A stretch of 64,000 nt of DNA. It comes from Arthrobacter alpinus (GTDB taxonomy: Bacteria > Actinomycetota > Actinomycetes > Actinomycetales > Micrococcaceae). Made by a program: the position numbers and the translations under genes. Within the stretch, counting starts at the first letter, position 1. Each line of letters starts with the position of its first letter. The notes below the pieces were generated by a model. The model had not been told where the DNA came from, ran no database searches, and worked only from the letters and a program-made list of their open reading frames with translations. Positions 45,288 to 55,341 of the stretch are shown piece by piece. The stretch covers positions 1,798,001-1,862,000 of the forward strand of contig NZ_CP012677.1 in NCBI RefSeq assembly GCF_001294625.1. The letters are read 5' to 3'.

Positions 45288-48092
45288 TCATGGTGAGTCC
45301 GGTTCTGCGACGTGCCCCTGGCCACCGTCGGCGGGCAGGGGTGTTTGGTCCGTGTGCGCTGGCTGGGCGGGTCGGTCGTGTTCGGCGCACCAGGTGCAGC
45401 GGCGTCGATCGTCGGTGCCCGGGTGGTCGTTGTGGTGGTTCTTGATCTCCTGCCCGTAGGGGCAGTTGTTGTTATCGTGATAGACGGGCTCGCCAGGGTC
45501 AGTGTCGGTGTAAAAAGCGGCGGGACTCGCCGCGGATGGGCCGTTGGTGGAGTCGGGCTCCTGTGCTGGCGTGCCCTCGACCAGACTCTTGTCGTCCGGG
45601 CTGGTGGTCGCCTTGGCGGGGTCCAGGATGCGGTAGGCGAGGAGTTTGATGCGGTCGCTGACCAACGCCCAGATGATGGCGTAGCCCCAGACGAATGCTG
45701 CCCATCCCCAGCCCAACGGGGTCATGAACAGTCCGTAGACGGCGATCAGGGTCGCTATTGCTTGGGTTCCGAGAACTGCCATCCAGAGGATGCGGGCCGG
45801 GGGGATGGACCAGAACGGGCCGCGGGTGCGGGTGAGGAAGATGGTGAGGTGTCCGGCGACTGAGAGCATCAGGTACATCATGGTCTGCAGTTGGGGACGG
45901 GGCACACCGAAAACCCGGTCACCGAGGTAGAACAGGCCAAAGGCGGCGATCGGTCCGACAACGCCCAGGACGGTGGCGATGCCCAACACCAGGCGCATGT
46001 TCCAGGCTTCGGGCTTCATCTTGTAGTGGACGTTGTCGTAGGCGATGGAGAGAATCGCCCCGTCGTTGAGCAGCGCCAGCATCACGATCATGATCGCTGT
46101 GACGGGGAAGAAGTTGAAGAACAGGATCGCCCCGGTCACGAACAACAGCACCCGCAGTGTTTCCGCGATGCGGTACATGGCGTAGGAGTTCATCCGCTGA
46201 AAGATCTTGCGGCTTTCCTTGATCGCGTCAATGATCACGGCCAGTCCCGGGGTGAGTAAGATGATGGCCGCCGCTGCCCGGGCCGCGTCGGTGGCGCCGG
46301 AAACAGCGATGCCGCAGTCTGCTTTCTTCAGGGCGGGGGCGTCGTTGACGCCGTCACCGGTCATGCCAACGATGTGGCCGCCCTTCTGCAGGACGTCAAT
46401 AATGTGGTATTTGTGCTCGGGGAAGACTTGGGCGAACCCGTCGGCCGTCTCGATGGAGCGCACCCTCGCAGGGCTCTCTTCCTTCTTCACGTCGCCGAGA
46501 CCGGCGGCATCGAGGATGTTGGTGCCGAGCCCGACCTTGTCTGCGGTCTCTTTGGCGATCGCGATCGCGTCACCGGTCACCATTTTCACGCTCACGCCCA
46601 TCGCTTCGGCGGTGGCGATCGTGGCCTTGGCGTCCTTTCTGGGCGGATCAAACAGCGGAAGCACCCCAAGGAATTTCCACTGGTTTTCACCCTCGGCCCG
46701 GGCCACACCGAGCGAGCGGTAGCCTCGTGCGGCAAACTCGTTGACGGCTGCCTCCACGACAGGGGTGATCTTGGCACTGTCCCCTGCCAGGGCGAGGATG
46801 ACCTGCGGGGCGCCCTTGCTGACCTTGAACGCCTTCCCGTCCGCACCGGTGACGCTGGCCTCGGTGCGTTTGTCGACGGGGTTGAACGGTTCGAAGTGGC
46901 CGACCGTGTAGGGATCCAGCGCTTTTTTGTCGTCCAGGGCACCGAGGACGGCGAGGTCGATGGGGTCTTCGTTGTCGGCACGGGAAGCCAGGGCGCCTGC
47001 CAGGATGACCTCGGCGGCGGTGACCGTGTCAATGCTGAAAGTCTCGCCCAGCGTCAGCGAGTTCTGGGTGAGGGTGCCGGTCTTGTCCGCGCACAGCATG
47101 TCGACGCCGGCAAGTTCTTCAATGGCGACCAGCCGGCTGACGATGGCCTTCTTCTTGGCCAGCAGCCGGGCACCAACGGCCATGGTCACCGACAGCACGG
47201 TGGGCATCGCGACCGGGATCGCCGCGACGGTCAGTACAAGGGCGAACTGCAGCGTGGTCAGCGCCGCGTCACCTCGAAGCAGGGAGACAAGGATGATCAC
47301 AGCGACGAACACGGCTGCGAGGATGATGAGGTAATTGCCGATCTTCAGGACAGCTTTTTGGAAGTGGCTGACGGTGTGGGCGTCGGCGACCAGCTCGGCA
47401 GTCTTGCCGAAGTAGGTGTGGGCGCCGGTGGCGTAGACCAGCGCACCAATCTCGCCGCGGCGAATGATCGAGCCGGAGAACACCGCCTCGCCCGGGGCAC
47501 GAGTGGCTGGCAGGGACTCCCCGGTGAGGGCGGACTGGTCAACCTCGATCGGATCGCCCTCCAGCAGGCGGGCGTCGGCGGGGACGATGTCACCGAGCCG
47601 AAGCCGTATCACGTCACCGGGCACCAATTCCCGTGCCGCGGGGGTGACCCATTCCCCGTCGCGCCGGGCACGGGCCGTGATCGCAAGTTTCGCACGCAAC
47701 GCCTCGATGGCGTTGCCGGCCTGGCGTTCCTCGCTCCAGCCGACCAGGGCGTTGGCCAGCAGCAGCACCAAGATGATGAAGAAGTCAGGCCAGTGCCCTA
47801 CTACGGCCGAGAGGATGACCGCGACTTCGATCATCCATGGGATCGGTCCCCAGAAGTAGGAAAGGAACTTCAACAGTGGATTGGTCTTGTGCTCGGGGAT
47901 CTCGTTCGGCCCATACGTGCCCAACCGTTTCGCTGCCTCGGCCTGGGTCAGCCCCTGCGCTGAGGTGTCGAGCTGTTTGAGGACCTCCGCCATCGGCTGC
48001 GACTTCAAGTCATGCGTCGGCTCAGTCGTCGACGCCGCCGAGCCGGTCGGTGTGGATTCGGTCGGTGTGGATTTGCTGTCCTCAGTGCTCAT
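45288..48092 (-). CDS. Plasma-membrane proton-efflux P-type ATPase
   Basis: The protein (934 aa) is a P3A-type H+-ATPase with about ten membrane segments. It has the actuator motif TGESLPA, the phosphorylated Asp in CADKTGTLTQNS near residue 336, and the hinge MTGDGVNDAPALKKADCGIA. It pumps protons out using ATP, or balances pH. After the last membrane segment comes an unusual tail of about 100 residues with C877, C899 and C902 plus several His (NCPYGQEIKNHH and RCTWCAEH), which could bind zinc. The start ATG overlaps the end of the aldolase gene by 11 nt. Confidence 0.93.
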   Translation of the reverse strand: MSTEDSKSTPTESTPTGSAASTTEPTHDLKSQPMAEVLKQLDTSAQGLTQAEAAKRLGTYGPNEIPEHKTNPLLKFLSYFWGPIPWMIEVAVILSAVVGHWPDFFIILVLLLANALVGWSEERQAGNAIEALRAKLAITARARRDGEWVTPAARELVPGDVIRLRLGDIVPADARLLEGDPIEVDQSALTGESLPATRAPGEAVFSGSIIRRGEIGALVYATGAHTYFGKTAELVADAHTVSHFQKAVLKIGNYLIILAAVFVAVIILVSLLRGDAALTTLQFALVLTVAAIPVAMPTVLSVTMAVGARLLAKKKAIVSRLVAIEELAGVDMLCADKTGTLTQNSLTLGETFSIDTVTAAEVILAGALASRADNEDPIDLAVLGALDDKKALDPYTVGHFEPFNPVDKRTEASVTGADGKAFKVSKGAPQVILALAGDSAKITPVVEAAVNEFAARGYRSLGVARAEGENQWKFLGVLPLFDPPRKDAKATIATAEAMGVSVKMVTGDAIAIAKETADKVGLGTNILDAAGLGDVKKEESPARVRSIETADGFAQVFPEHKYHIIDVLQKGGHIVGMTGDGVNDAPALKKADCGIAVSGATDAARAAAAIILLTPGLAVIIDAIKESRKIFQRMNSYAMYRIAETLRVLLFVTGAILFFNFFPVTAIMIVMLALLNDGAILSIAYDNVHYKMKPEAWNMRLVLGIATVLGVVGPIAAFGLFYLGDRVFGVPRPQLQTMMYLMLSVAGHLTIFLTRTRGPFWSIPPARILWMAVLGTQAIATLIAVYGLFMTPLGWGWAAFVWGYAIIWALVSDRIKLLAYRILDPAKATTSPDDKSLVEGTPAQEPDSTNGPSAASPAAFYTDTDPGEPVYHDNNNCPYGQEIKNHHNDHPGTDDRRRCTWCAEHDRPAQPAHTDQTPLPADGGQGHVAEPDSP

Positions 48093-49164
48093 GGTGTGCA
48101 TCCGCCTGTTCGAATTCGGTGCCGGTGCCGCGACGGGCATTCCGATTGGCGGCAACCCGTTGCTGGAGGGCCTGCTGGGCGCGGACCATATCCGCGTCGT
48201 TCCCGTCCCAGATCGTCAAGGCGGGCTGCTGGATCGCACGGCCGAAGGAAAACCCCACCGGCCACGGCAGCGGTGTGCCGGTGTTGATGGCAGCCAGCCG
48301 GGCAGTGGCGAGATCTCCGGACTGGCCACCGGAGAGAAAGGCGATCCCGGCTACCGCTGCCGGCACGGTGCGCCGCAGACACGTCCGGGTGGCCTCGGCC
48401 ACCACCTCCACCGGGTCCTGGACCAGGCAATCCAGCCCGGGAAGGACCATGTTGGGTTTCAGGAGCACGCCCTCGAGCACGACTCCTTGTTCCACGAGTT
48501 CTCTGAACACGACACGAAGGACGTCTTCGGTGACGTGGGCACACCGCGCAAGGGAGTGGGCGCCATCCATCAGCACTTCCGGTTCGACCACCGACACCAG
48601 GCCCGCTTCCTGACACAGTGCAGCGTAGCGGGCCAGCGCGTGCGCGTTGGCCACCATGCACGCCCGGCTGGGTGTGTGCGCACCGATGGTGAACACGGCC
48701 CGCCATTTCGCGAAGCTCGCGCCGAGCCCGCTGTATTCGGCCAGGCGGGCGCGCAGGCCATCGAGTCCCTCGGTGACCTTCTCCCCGGGGTGGCCGGCCA
48801 GCGGCGTCGTGCCGAGGTCGACCTTGATGCCCGCCTCGATCCCGGCTTCGCGCAAGACGCGCAGGAACGGCATCCCGTCAGCGGTGTGTTGACGGATCGT
48901 CTCATCACACAGGATGGCCCCACTGATGCTCTCCCCGAGCCTGGAGGTGGTGATGATCAATTCCCGGTAGGCGCGGCGGGCGGGTTCGGTCTGGGGAATC
49001 CCGAGCGTGGCGAAGCGCCGGTTGCAGGTCGGGATCGATTCATCGATCGCCAACAAACCCTTGTTCTCCGCGAGCAATGCCTGGGCGGTGCGCTGCAACG
49101 CCGTATCCACCAATGTGCTCACCCCCGCGCCCGGGTTGGCGACCGCCGGTGTCTCAGTGGCCAT
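48082..49164 (-). CDS. Fructose-bisphosphate aldolase, class I
   Basis: The protein (360 aa) is a Schiff-base aldolase. [22 protein letters not shown] opens the barrel, EPEVLMDG and [10 protein letters not shown] carry the active-site residues with the lysine near 233, and [18 protein letters not shown] ends the barrel. It interconverts fructose 1,6-bisphosphate with triose phosphates. Class I enzymes are unusual as the main aldolase of actinobacteria, so this is probably a condition-specific isozyme. The ATG at 49164 overlaps the phosphoketolase stop by 11 nt. Confidence 0.93.
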   Translation of the reverse strand: MATETPAVANPGAGVSTLVDTALQRTAQALLAENKGLLAIDESIPTCNRRFATLGIPQTEPARRAYRELIITTSRLGESISGAILCDETIRQHTADGMPFLRVLREAGIEAGIKVDLGTTPLAGHPGEKVTEGLDGLRARLAEYSGLGASFAKWRAVFTIGAHTPSRACMVANAHALARYAALCQEAGLVSVVEPEVLMDGAHSLARCAHVTEDVLRVVFRELVEQGVVLEGVLLKPNMVLPGLDCLVQDPVEVVAEATRTCLRRTVPAAVAGIAFLSGGQSGDLATARLAAINTGTPLPWPVGFSFGRAIQQPALTIWDGNDADMVRAQQALQQRVAANRNARRGTGTEFEQADAHHEH

Positions 49165-51604
49165 GGCCTGCTCCGGTGGGGTTCCAGGTCCAGTTGCGGA
49201 TCTCCGGCAGGTCCGCACCGTGTTGATTGATGTAGAGGTTGTGTTCGATGAGCTTGTTGGCCATCTCCTGCTTGAGGTAATCCCCGGTGGCACCGAGCTG
49301 GGGCAGCCTGTCGATGACGTCCTGGACGAGGTGGTAGCGGTCGAGCCGGTTTTGCACGCGCATGTCAAAGGGCGTGGTGATGGTGCCTTCCTCGTTGTAG
49401 CCGCGCACGTGCAGGTTGGGGTTGGTTCGCCGGTAGGTCAGGCGGTGGATCAGGGTTGGATAGCCGTGGAAGGCGAAAACGATGTGCTTGTCGCGGGTGA
49501 ACAAGGAGTCATAGTCCGCATCGGAGAGCCCGTGCGGGTGCTCACTGGCTGATTGGAGCTTCATCAAGTCCACGACGTTGACAACCCGGACCTTCAGCTC
49601 GGGCAGGTGCTCACGCAGAATCGAGGCCGCGGCAATAACCTCCAGGGTGGGGGTGTCCCCGCAGCAGGCAAGGACGACGTCGGGCTCGGCGCCGCGGTCG
49701 TTGCCGGCCCACTCCCAGATCCCGATTCCCTTGGTGCAGTGGATCTCGGCGTCGTCCATGGAGAGCCATTGGGGCATGTCGCGTTTGCCGGCGACAATGA
49801 CGTTGACGTAGTGGCGGCTTCGCAGGCAATGGTCGGCGACGGTCAGCAGGGAGTTCGCATCCGGTGGGAGGTACACCCGGATGATGTCCGCCTTCTTGTT
49901 CACCACATGGTCAAGGAAGCCGGGATCCTGGTGCGTGAAACCGTTGTGGTCCTGCTGCCACACGTGGGAGGTGAGCAGGTAGTTCAGCGAGGAGAAGTCG
50001 CGGCGCCACGGCAGCGCCTTCGTGATTTTCAGCCATTTGGCATGCTGGTTGAACATTGAGTCAACAATATGGATGAACGCCTCATAGCAGTTGAACAGAC
50101 CGTGGCGGCCCGTCAGCAGGTAGCCCTCCAGCCATCCTTGGCACTGGTGCTCGGAGAGCATCGAGTCCAGGACCAATCCGGACGGGGCCAAAAACTCATC
50201 GCCCTCGATCGTGCGGGCGTCCCATTGGCGGTCGGTGACCTCGAACACCGCCCCCAGCTGGTTGGAGAGCGTCTCATCCGGACCGAAGAGACGAAAGTTG
50301 CGCCGTTCCGCATTCAGCGCGATCACATCACGCAGGAAATCCCCCAGCACCAGCGTGTCCTTCGCCTCGACGGCACCAGGGACTGTCACGGAGACTGCGT
50401 AGCTCCGGAAGTCGGGCATCCGCAGATCGCGCAGCAGCAGCCCACCGTTGGTGTGCGGATTGGAACCCATCCGCCGTTCCCCGGACGGGGCCAGCTCCTC
50501 CAGTTCGGGCAGCAGCCGCCCGTCCGCATCGAACAGCTCCTCCGGCTTGTAGCTGCGCATCCACGCCTCCAACTGGCTGACGTGGCCTGGATGGCCCTCG
50601 TCCACCAGCAGCGGAACTTGGTGCGAGCGGAACGTGCCCTCGACCTTCAGGCCGTCAACCACCTTGGGCCCTGTCCACCCCTTGGGGGAACGCAACACGA
50701 TCATCGGCCAGCGCGGCCTGGTGGTGCTGCCTCCGACGCGGGCGCCAGCTTGAATGGTGCGGATGTCCTCAATGGCCGAATCCATTACACCGGCCAACAG
50801 CTGGTGCATCGCCTCCGGATCGCTGCCTTCAACATAGCGCGGGTCCCACCCGCATCCACGCAAAAACGCATCCAGTTCCCCGTGCTCGATGCGGGCCAGC
50901 ACGGTGGGGTTGCTGATCTTGTACCCGTTCAGATGCAGGATCGGCAGCACTGCCCCGTCGCTGGCAGGGTTGAGGAACTTCGTGGACTGCCACGACGTGG
51001 CCAACGGCCCTGTCTCGGCCTCGCCGTCGCCCACCACGCACGCGACCACCAAACCCGGATTGTCGAACACCGCCCCGAACGCATGGCTGAGCGAGTAGCC
51101 CAGCTCACCTCCCTCATGGATCGAGCCCGGGGTGGTCGGTGCCACATGGCTGGAAATACCACCCGGAAAGGAGAACTGCTTAAACAGGTTCTTCATCCCG
51201 GCCTCGTCCTGGCTGACGTCCGGGTAGATTTCCGAATAGCTTCCTTCAAGGTAGGTGTTGGCCACCAGTGCCGGTCCGCCGTGGCCGGGCCCGGAAACGT
51301 AGAACATGTCCAACCCGTACTTCACGATCACCCGGTTCAAGTGCACGTAGATGAAGTTCTGTCCCGGTGTGGTGCCCCAATGCCCCACCACCAGCGGCTT
51401 CACATCCGAGAGCGCCAAAGGGCGCTTGAGCAGGGCATTGTCGTAGAGATAGAGCTGCCCGACCGACAGATAGTTCGCAGCCCTCCAATACGCATCCATA
51501 CGATGCAGCAGTTCCTCACTCAGTACTGGGCTCTTTTCAGGTTGCGGGCTCTCAGGGCCCGCCATCGTGGTCGTGTCGGACTCGGTGTGCTCGTTCATGT
51601 TCAT
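49154..51604 (-). CDS. xfp: Phosphoketolase (xylulose-5-P / fructose-6-P)
   Basis: The 816-aa protein is a thiamine-diphosphate enzyme of the Xfp family. [17 protein letters not shown] and [17 protein letters not shown] hold the ThDP/Mg site; [18 protein letters not shown] and [16 protein letters not shown] are family blocks. It splits xylulose 5-phosphate or fructose 6-phosphate with phosphate to acetyl phosphate plus glyceraldehyde 3-phosphate or erythrose 4-phosphate. It starts 4 nt inside the end of the carbamate kinase gene (ATGA), so the two are translationally coupled. Confidence 0.96.
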   Translation of the reverse strand: MNMNEHTESDTTTMAGPESPQPEKSPVLSEELLHRMDAYWRAANYLSVGQLYLYDNALLKRPLALSDVKPLVVGHWGTTPGQNFIYVHLNRVIVKYGLDMFYVSGPGHGGPALVANTYLEGSYSEIYPDVSQDEAGMKNLFKQFSFPGGISSHVAPTTPGSIHEGGELGYSLSHAFGAVFDNPGLVVACVVGDGEAETGPLATSWQSTKFLNPASDGAVLPILHLNGYKISNPTVLARIEHGELDAFLRGCGWDPRYVEGSDPEAMHQLLAGVMDSAIEDIRTIQAGARVGGSTTRPRWPMIVLRSPKGWTGPKVVDGLKVEGTFRSHQVPLLVDEGHPGHVSQLEAWMRSYKPEELFDADGRLLPELEELAPSGERRMGSNPHTNGGLLLRDLRMPDFRSYAVSVTVPGAVEAKDTLVLGDFLRDVIALNAERRNFRLFGPDETLSNQLGAVFEVTDRQWDARTIEGDEFLAPSGLVLDSMLSEHQCQGWLEGYLLTGRHGLFNCYEAFIHIVDSMFNQHAKWLKITKALPWRRDFSSLNYLLTSHVWQQDHNGFTHQDPGFLDHVVNKKADIIRVYLPPDANSLLTVADHCLRSRHYVNVIVAGKRDMPQWLSMDDAEIHCTKGIGIWEWAGNDRGAEPDVVLACCGDTPTLEVIAAASILREHLPELKVRVVNVVDLMKLQSASEHPHGLSDADYDSLFTRDKHIVFAFHGYPTLIHRLTYRRTNPNLHVRGYNEEGTITTPFDMRVQNRLDRYHLVQDVIDRLPQLGATGDYLKQEMANKLIEHNLYINQHGADLPEIRNWTWNPTGAGHGH

Positions 51605-52533
51605 GCTCCCTTGTGATTGGACGGCTTGGGGCCGGTGATTGTCGTACCTGCGGTTCCGGCCAAGATGTCCGCCGCGTCAGCGAGGGCGCCGATCGCGGAA
51701 GGGTGGCCGGTGGCGGTGGTGAACCAGGCGCCCGCGGCGATCTTCGGGCCCATCGATCCGGCCGGCAGATGCAGTCCAGCCAGTTCCTCGGTGCTGATGC
51801 GGTCGATGGCGTGCTCGCGAGGGGTGCCGAAGTCGCGCATGACAGCTGCGACGTCGGTGAGCAGCAGCAGCCTGTCCGCACCGACATCCAAGGCAATGCG
51901 GGTAGAGGTGTAGTCCTTGTCAACCACTGCCTCGATGCCGCGTAGCTGACCTGAGAGGTCCCGGGTGACGGGCGCCCCGCCGCCACCACCGCACACGACC
52001 ACTGCTCCGATGTGAAGAAGATGCTCGATACAGTCCAATTCGACGATCCCCAAAGGCTGCGGCGAGGCCACCACCCTGCGCCAGGCGGAGCCGTCGCCGC
52101 GGACCTGCCACCCATGTCGGGCGGCCAGGTCCGCGGCTTCCGCATGGGTGTAGGTGGGCCCGATGAATTTTGACGGGGACGCGAACCCCGGGTCTGCTTC
52201 AGCGACAACGGTCTGCGTAATCACCGCCACCACAGGATGGCTGACACCGGCGTTGCGCAGCTCCTGTGTCAGCCAGTACCCGATCATCCCCTGCGTCTGC
52301 GCTCCGAGAGCGTCCAAGGGATAGGGGGCGCGCAGTGACGGATCGGCTTGGCTTTCCATGGCCAGCAGTCCGACTTGGGGCCCATTGCCGTGGCACACGA
52401 TCAGTTGGTGCTCGTCAGTGAGCGGTGCCAGGGCAGCGGCAGCTTCGCGGATATGGCCGCGTTCAACATCGGCGTCGGGCCGGTCCTTGCGCTCGAGCAG
52501 TGCATTGCCGCCGAGCGCCACCACGATGCGCAT
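51601..52533 (-). CDS. arcC: Carbamate kinase
   Basis: The protein (310 aa) starts [20 protein letters not shown] and contains [24 protein letters not shown] and the C-terminal [13 protein letters not shown], all typical of the carbamate kinase branch of the amino-acid kinase fold. It moves phosphate between carbamoyl phosphate and ADP. No arginine deiminase or catabolic ornithine carbamoyltransferase is nearby. It sits directly between the transketolase fragment and phosphoketolase, which suggests it may handle acetyl phosphate; this is inference. Confidence 0.92.
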   Translation of the reverse strand: MRIVVALGGNALLERKDRPDADVERGHIREAAAALAPLTDEHQLIVCHGNGPQVGLLAMESQADPSLRAPYPLDALGAQTQGMIGYWLTQELRNAGVSHPVVAVITQTVVAEADPGFASPSKFIGPTYTHAEAADLAARHGWQVRGDGSAWRRVVASPQPLGIVELDCIEHLLHIGAVVVCGGGGGAPVTRDLSGQLRGIEAVVDKDYTSTRIALDVGADRLLLLTDVAAVMRDFGTPREHAIDRISTEELAGLHLPAGSMGPKIAAGAWFTTATGHPSAIGALADAADILAGTAGTTITGPKPSNHKGA

Positions 52534-52534
52534 C

Positions 52535-52807
52535 TCAAATGCCCAGCGCGGGAAACAAGACCGCCGGCTCATCACGACGCAACCACACACCGTGGGTAAT
52601 CCTGCCCAGGTATTTTCCCGCAGAGGCGATTCCGAACGCCTGGTACTGGGAGGACAGGCGCCCTGCCAGCAACAGGACCGCGATGAGATCCGCGGCCGAC
52701 CAGGACGATGTGGGGTGTCCGGAGACTGCGCTTGTGCTGCAACGGATGGAATCCACCCGCAACTGCCCATTCAGCCTCCGGTTGAGCTCGAGCTGATCTG
52801 CGTTCAT
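52535..52807 (-). CDS. Transketolase-like N-terminal mini-protein, 90 aa
   Basis: The gene has a good site (AGGAGTACCACC before ATG 52807) and ends 1 nt before arcC, so it is the first gene of the operon. Residues 5-48 match the start of transketolase: ELNRRLNGQLRVDSIRCST followed by SGHPTSSWSAADLIAVLL. After that, similarity stops and a new 40-residue tail follows (SSQYQAFGIASAGKYLGRI). The usual 600-residue remainder is missing, including the ThDP pyrophosphate motif. It is either a truncated pseudogene that still drives the operon, or a small adaptor. Confidence 0.65.
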   Translation of the reverse strand: MNADQLELNRRLNGQLRVDSIRCSTSAVSGHPTSSWSAADLIAVLLLAGRLSSQYQAFGIASAGKYLGRITHGVWLRRDEPAVLFPALGI

Positions 52808-53118
52808 GGTGGTACTCCTGCCAAGGGGTTTCTCGTAGAAATCATCCGCGGGTGTTAAAGTCAGGGGGCTGCGGGTCCGGGCGGCACCTTTAATCACGCT
52901 ACACCTGCGGACACCGACCGGCCAGAGCACGGCCAAACAACCGCCTTCCGTCAGTGAGGGGGCCGTGGGCGTGGCCCACGGCCCCCTCTATTGCCCTACT
53001 CGGCGCAGGGGTAGATTTCCACACAAGGTTGCCGAGCCGCACGACAACTGACGGCCACAGCTCAAGTAAGGCCCGGTGCGCTGGTGACCACCCAAGAGGG
53101 CCAGGATCGCGGTGCACC
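52808..53118. promoter_or_regulatory. Divergent control region with a 15-bp perfect hairpin
   Basis: No gene is seen between the energy operon and the sugar transporter gene. A perfect stem of 15 bp (52956-52970 with 52974-52988, loop GTG) lies in the middle, with no long T-run. It could insulate the two transcripts or act as a terminator for antisense. A GACTTTAACACC segment near 52850-52862 (minus) is only loosely like a DosR-type box and is not called. Confidence 0.5.
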
Positions 53119-54582
53119 ATGAGCTCAAGTCCAGCAGAGCAGCCGAACTCAAATCCCGGGGCGGAGAAAACGCCCCATCTGGGAAAGATCATTATCATCA
53201 CCATGGCGGCCGCTTTGGGTGGACTCCTGTTCGGCTTTGACACCTCAGTGATCAACGGGGCCGTCAATTCGATCCAGTCCGACTTCAACCTGGGCTCGGC
53301 TGCCGTGGTCATCACTGTGGCCATCACCTTGATCGGATGCGCCATCGGTGCGTGGTTCGCCGGCCAACTGGCCGATGTCTGGGGTCGCAAGCCAGTCATG
53401 GTGTTGGCGGCTCTTCTCTTTGTGGCCAGCTCGATCGGCTCGGCCTACGCTTTCGCCATTTGGGACCTGATGTCATGGCGGGTCATTGGCGGGCTAGCCA
53501 TTGGCATCGCCTCGGTCATCGCTCCTGCCTACATCGGTGAGATGGCCCCTGCACGGCTGCGTGGGGCACTCAGCTCACTCCAGCAGTTGGCCATCACGCT
53601 GGGTATCTTTCTGGCGCTGCTTTCCGACGCCGGTCTGGCAAGGGCCGCTGGAGGTGCCGGCAATGAACTCTGGTGGGGCATGCCCGCCTGGCGGTGGATG
53701 CTGCTGGTAGGTGTCATTCCTGCCGTCGTCTACGGCCTCCTGTCCCTGACAATTCCCGAGTCCCCCCATTTCCTGATCCGCAAGAGCCGGAACAAGGATG
53801 CCCTTGCTGTCATCCGGCGCTTCACCAGCCCGGTCAACCCGGAACAGCGTCTGAAGGAAATCGAGGAGAGCCTGGAAAACGAACGGCGCTCCACCTACCG
53901 TGAATTACGCGGCCCCGCGCTCGGGCTGCAACCCATCCTGTGGATCGGCATTGGCATGGCCGCCTTTCAACAGCTGGTCGGCATCAACGCGATCTTTTAC
54001 TACTCGACCACGTTGTGGCAGTCGGTGGGCTTCAGCCAGGAAGACTCCTTCACGACGTCCGTCATCACTTCCATCATCAATGTGGCCCTGACGTTTGTCG
54101 CCATCTTCTTCGTTGACAAAGTTGGGCGTAAGTTGCTGCTGCTGGTAGGTTCGGCGGGCATGTTCGTGGGGCTTGTCGCCGCCGCAGTCTCCTTCTCCCA
54201 AGCAACGGGTTCAGGGGACTCGCTCACCCTCGCAGCTCCCTGGGGACCCATCGCCCTGGTCGGTGCCAACCTGTTCGTCATATTCTTTGCCGCAACATGG
54301 GGGCCCGTGATGTGGGTGGTCCTCGGGGAGGTCTTCCCGAACAAGATTCGCGGCCTGGCCCTGGGCATCGCGACCGCCTTCAACTGGATCTTCAATTTCA
54401 TCGTCACACTGCTCTTCCCGATCATGAGCGCCGCCGTCGGCCTTGGCTTCGTCTATGCCGGGTTCGCGTTCTTTGCCGTCCTGTCCTTCTGGTTCGTCAA
54501 GGCTTTGCTGCCAGAGGTCAGCGGACTGGAACTTGAGGACAAAAGCAAGTTGGTTCGGCACAAGAAGCCAACGACTGCCTAG
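53119..54582 (+). CDS. Sugar porter family MFS transporter
   Basis: The protein (487 aa) has 12 hydrophobic segments and the sugar porter signatures: GGLLFGFDTSVINGA in helix 1, GQLADVWGRKPVM in loop 2-3, PESPHFLIRKSRN after helix 6, and QQLVGINAIFYYSTTLW in helix 7. It should be a proton-coupled monosaccharide importer like XylE or GalP. Start chosen at ATG 53119 (MSSSPAEQ); an upstream start would add a basic stretch without homology. It is divergent from the phosphoketolase operon and may supply its sugar, such as xylose. Confidence 0.92.
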   Translation: MSSSPAEQPNSNPGAEKTPHLGKIIIITMAAALGGLLFGFDTSVINGAVNSIQSDFNLGSAAVVITVAITLIGCAIGAWFAGQLADVWGRKPVMVLAALLFVASSIGSAYAFAIWDLMSWRVIGGLAIGIASVIAPAYIGEMAPARLRGALSSLQQLAITLGIFLALLSDAGLARAAGGAGNELWWGMPAWRWMLLVGVIPAVVYGLLSLTIPESPHFLIRKSRNKDALAVIRRFTSPVNPEQRLKEIEESLENERRSTYRELRGPALGLQPILWIGIGMAAFQQLVGINAIFYYSTTLWQSVGFSQEDSFTTSVITSIINVALTFVAIFFVDKVGRKLLLLVGSAGMFVGLVAAAVSFSQATGSGDSLTLAAPWGPIALVGANLFVIFFAATWGPVMWVVLGEVFPNKIRGLALGIATAFNWIFNFIVTLLFPIMSAAVGLGFVYAGFAFFAVLSFWFVKALLPEVSGLELEDKSKLVRHKKPTTA

Positions 54583-54596
54583 CGGCCGGGAAGTAA

Positions 54597-55190
54597 TTGA
54601 CGGTGGTGAATCGCGTGGATGTTCTTGTCCTTGCCACAGCATTCTATGTCGCAGCGGACGATTTGTTGAAGGCCGATCCGGAGCGGGTCCCGTGCCGGCC
54701 CCGGATCGGGATCAGCCCCAAAATCTCCGACACTGAAGTGATGACCTTGGCGTTGATGCAGGCCCTACTCGGGTTCACCTCCGACGCGAGATGACTGCGC
54801 CACGCGAAGGAACACTACCAGGGCATGTTCCCGTATCTGCCGGGCCAGTCAGGTTATAACAAGCGTTTGCGTCGGCTCGGTGGCTGCATGAAGTGGCTCA
54901 TTTGCGCGTTGAACGAGCGCAGTGATATCTGCTGTGATGATGCGTGGGTGGTTGATTCCACCTCGGTCGAATACGCCAGATCCAGGGAAACCGTCCGCCG
55001 CTCGGAGATCGCCCAGTGGGCCGAGTACGGGTACTGCGCCTCCCACTCACGCTACTTCTGGGGGCTGCGCCTGCACCTGGTCTGTACCCTCCACGGCCTC
55101 CAGATCGGTTGGGCACTGGCCGGGGCGAAGGGGCGATGAACGCCAAACCTGCATGGACATCCGGACAAGGCCTTATCGCGCGAGCTGACC
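54597..55190 (+). pseudogene. Broken IS982-family transposase
   Basis: The reading frame begins TTG 54597 (VLATAFYVAADDLLKADPER), meets an in-frame TGA at 54792-54794 where the family has TGG (DAR-stop-LRHAKEHYQG), and continues in the same frame through DSTSVEYARSRETVRRSE and GYCASHSRYFWGLRLHL. A one-base gain in a G-run at 55131-55134 then shifts the frame before the GAKADERQ-like motif. The C-terminal third is missing. Motifs match IS982-type DDE transposases. Terminal repeats were not identified. Confidence 0.85.
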
Positions 55191-55341
55191 CTCCCGGGGC
55201 GTACCGCAGTTCCAATTGCCCCCGTCCGGATGTCCAAGGGCCTGTCCATGCCTGGTTGCCTTGACTGGCGTTTAAAGATGTGTGTAACCACAACTGCCCC
55301 AGCAGGTGGACACTTTACATAGAACGTGAAGGAGGACGTGC

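Noticed and set aside
49165..49368. 68-residue N-terminal extension of the class I aldolase
   Set aside because: It lies wholly within the 3' end of the phosphoketolase gene in another frame and is Ser/Thr/Arg-rich without homology.
52840..52875. DosR-like box before the phosphoketolase operon
   Set aside because: Only a partial match (GACTTTAACACC); symmetry is poor, so it is not called.
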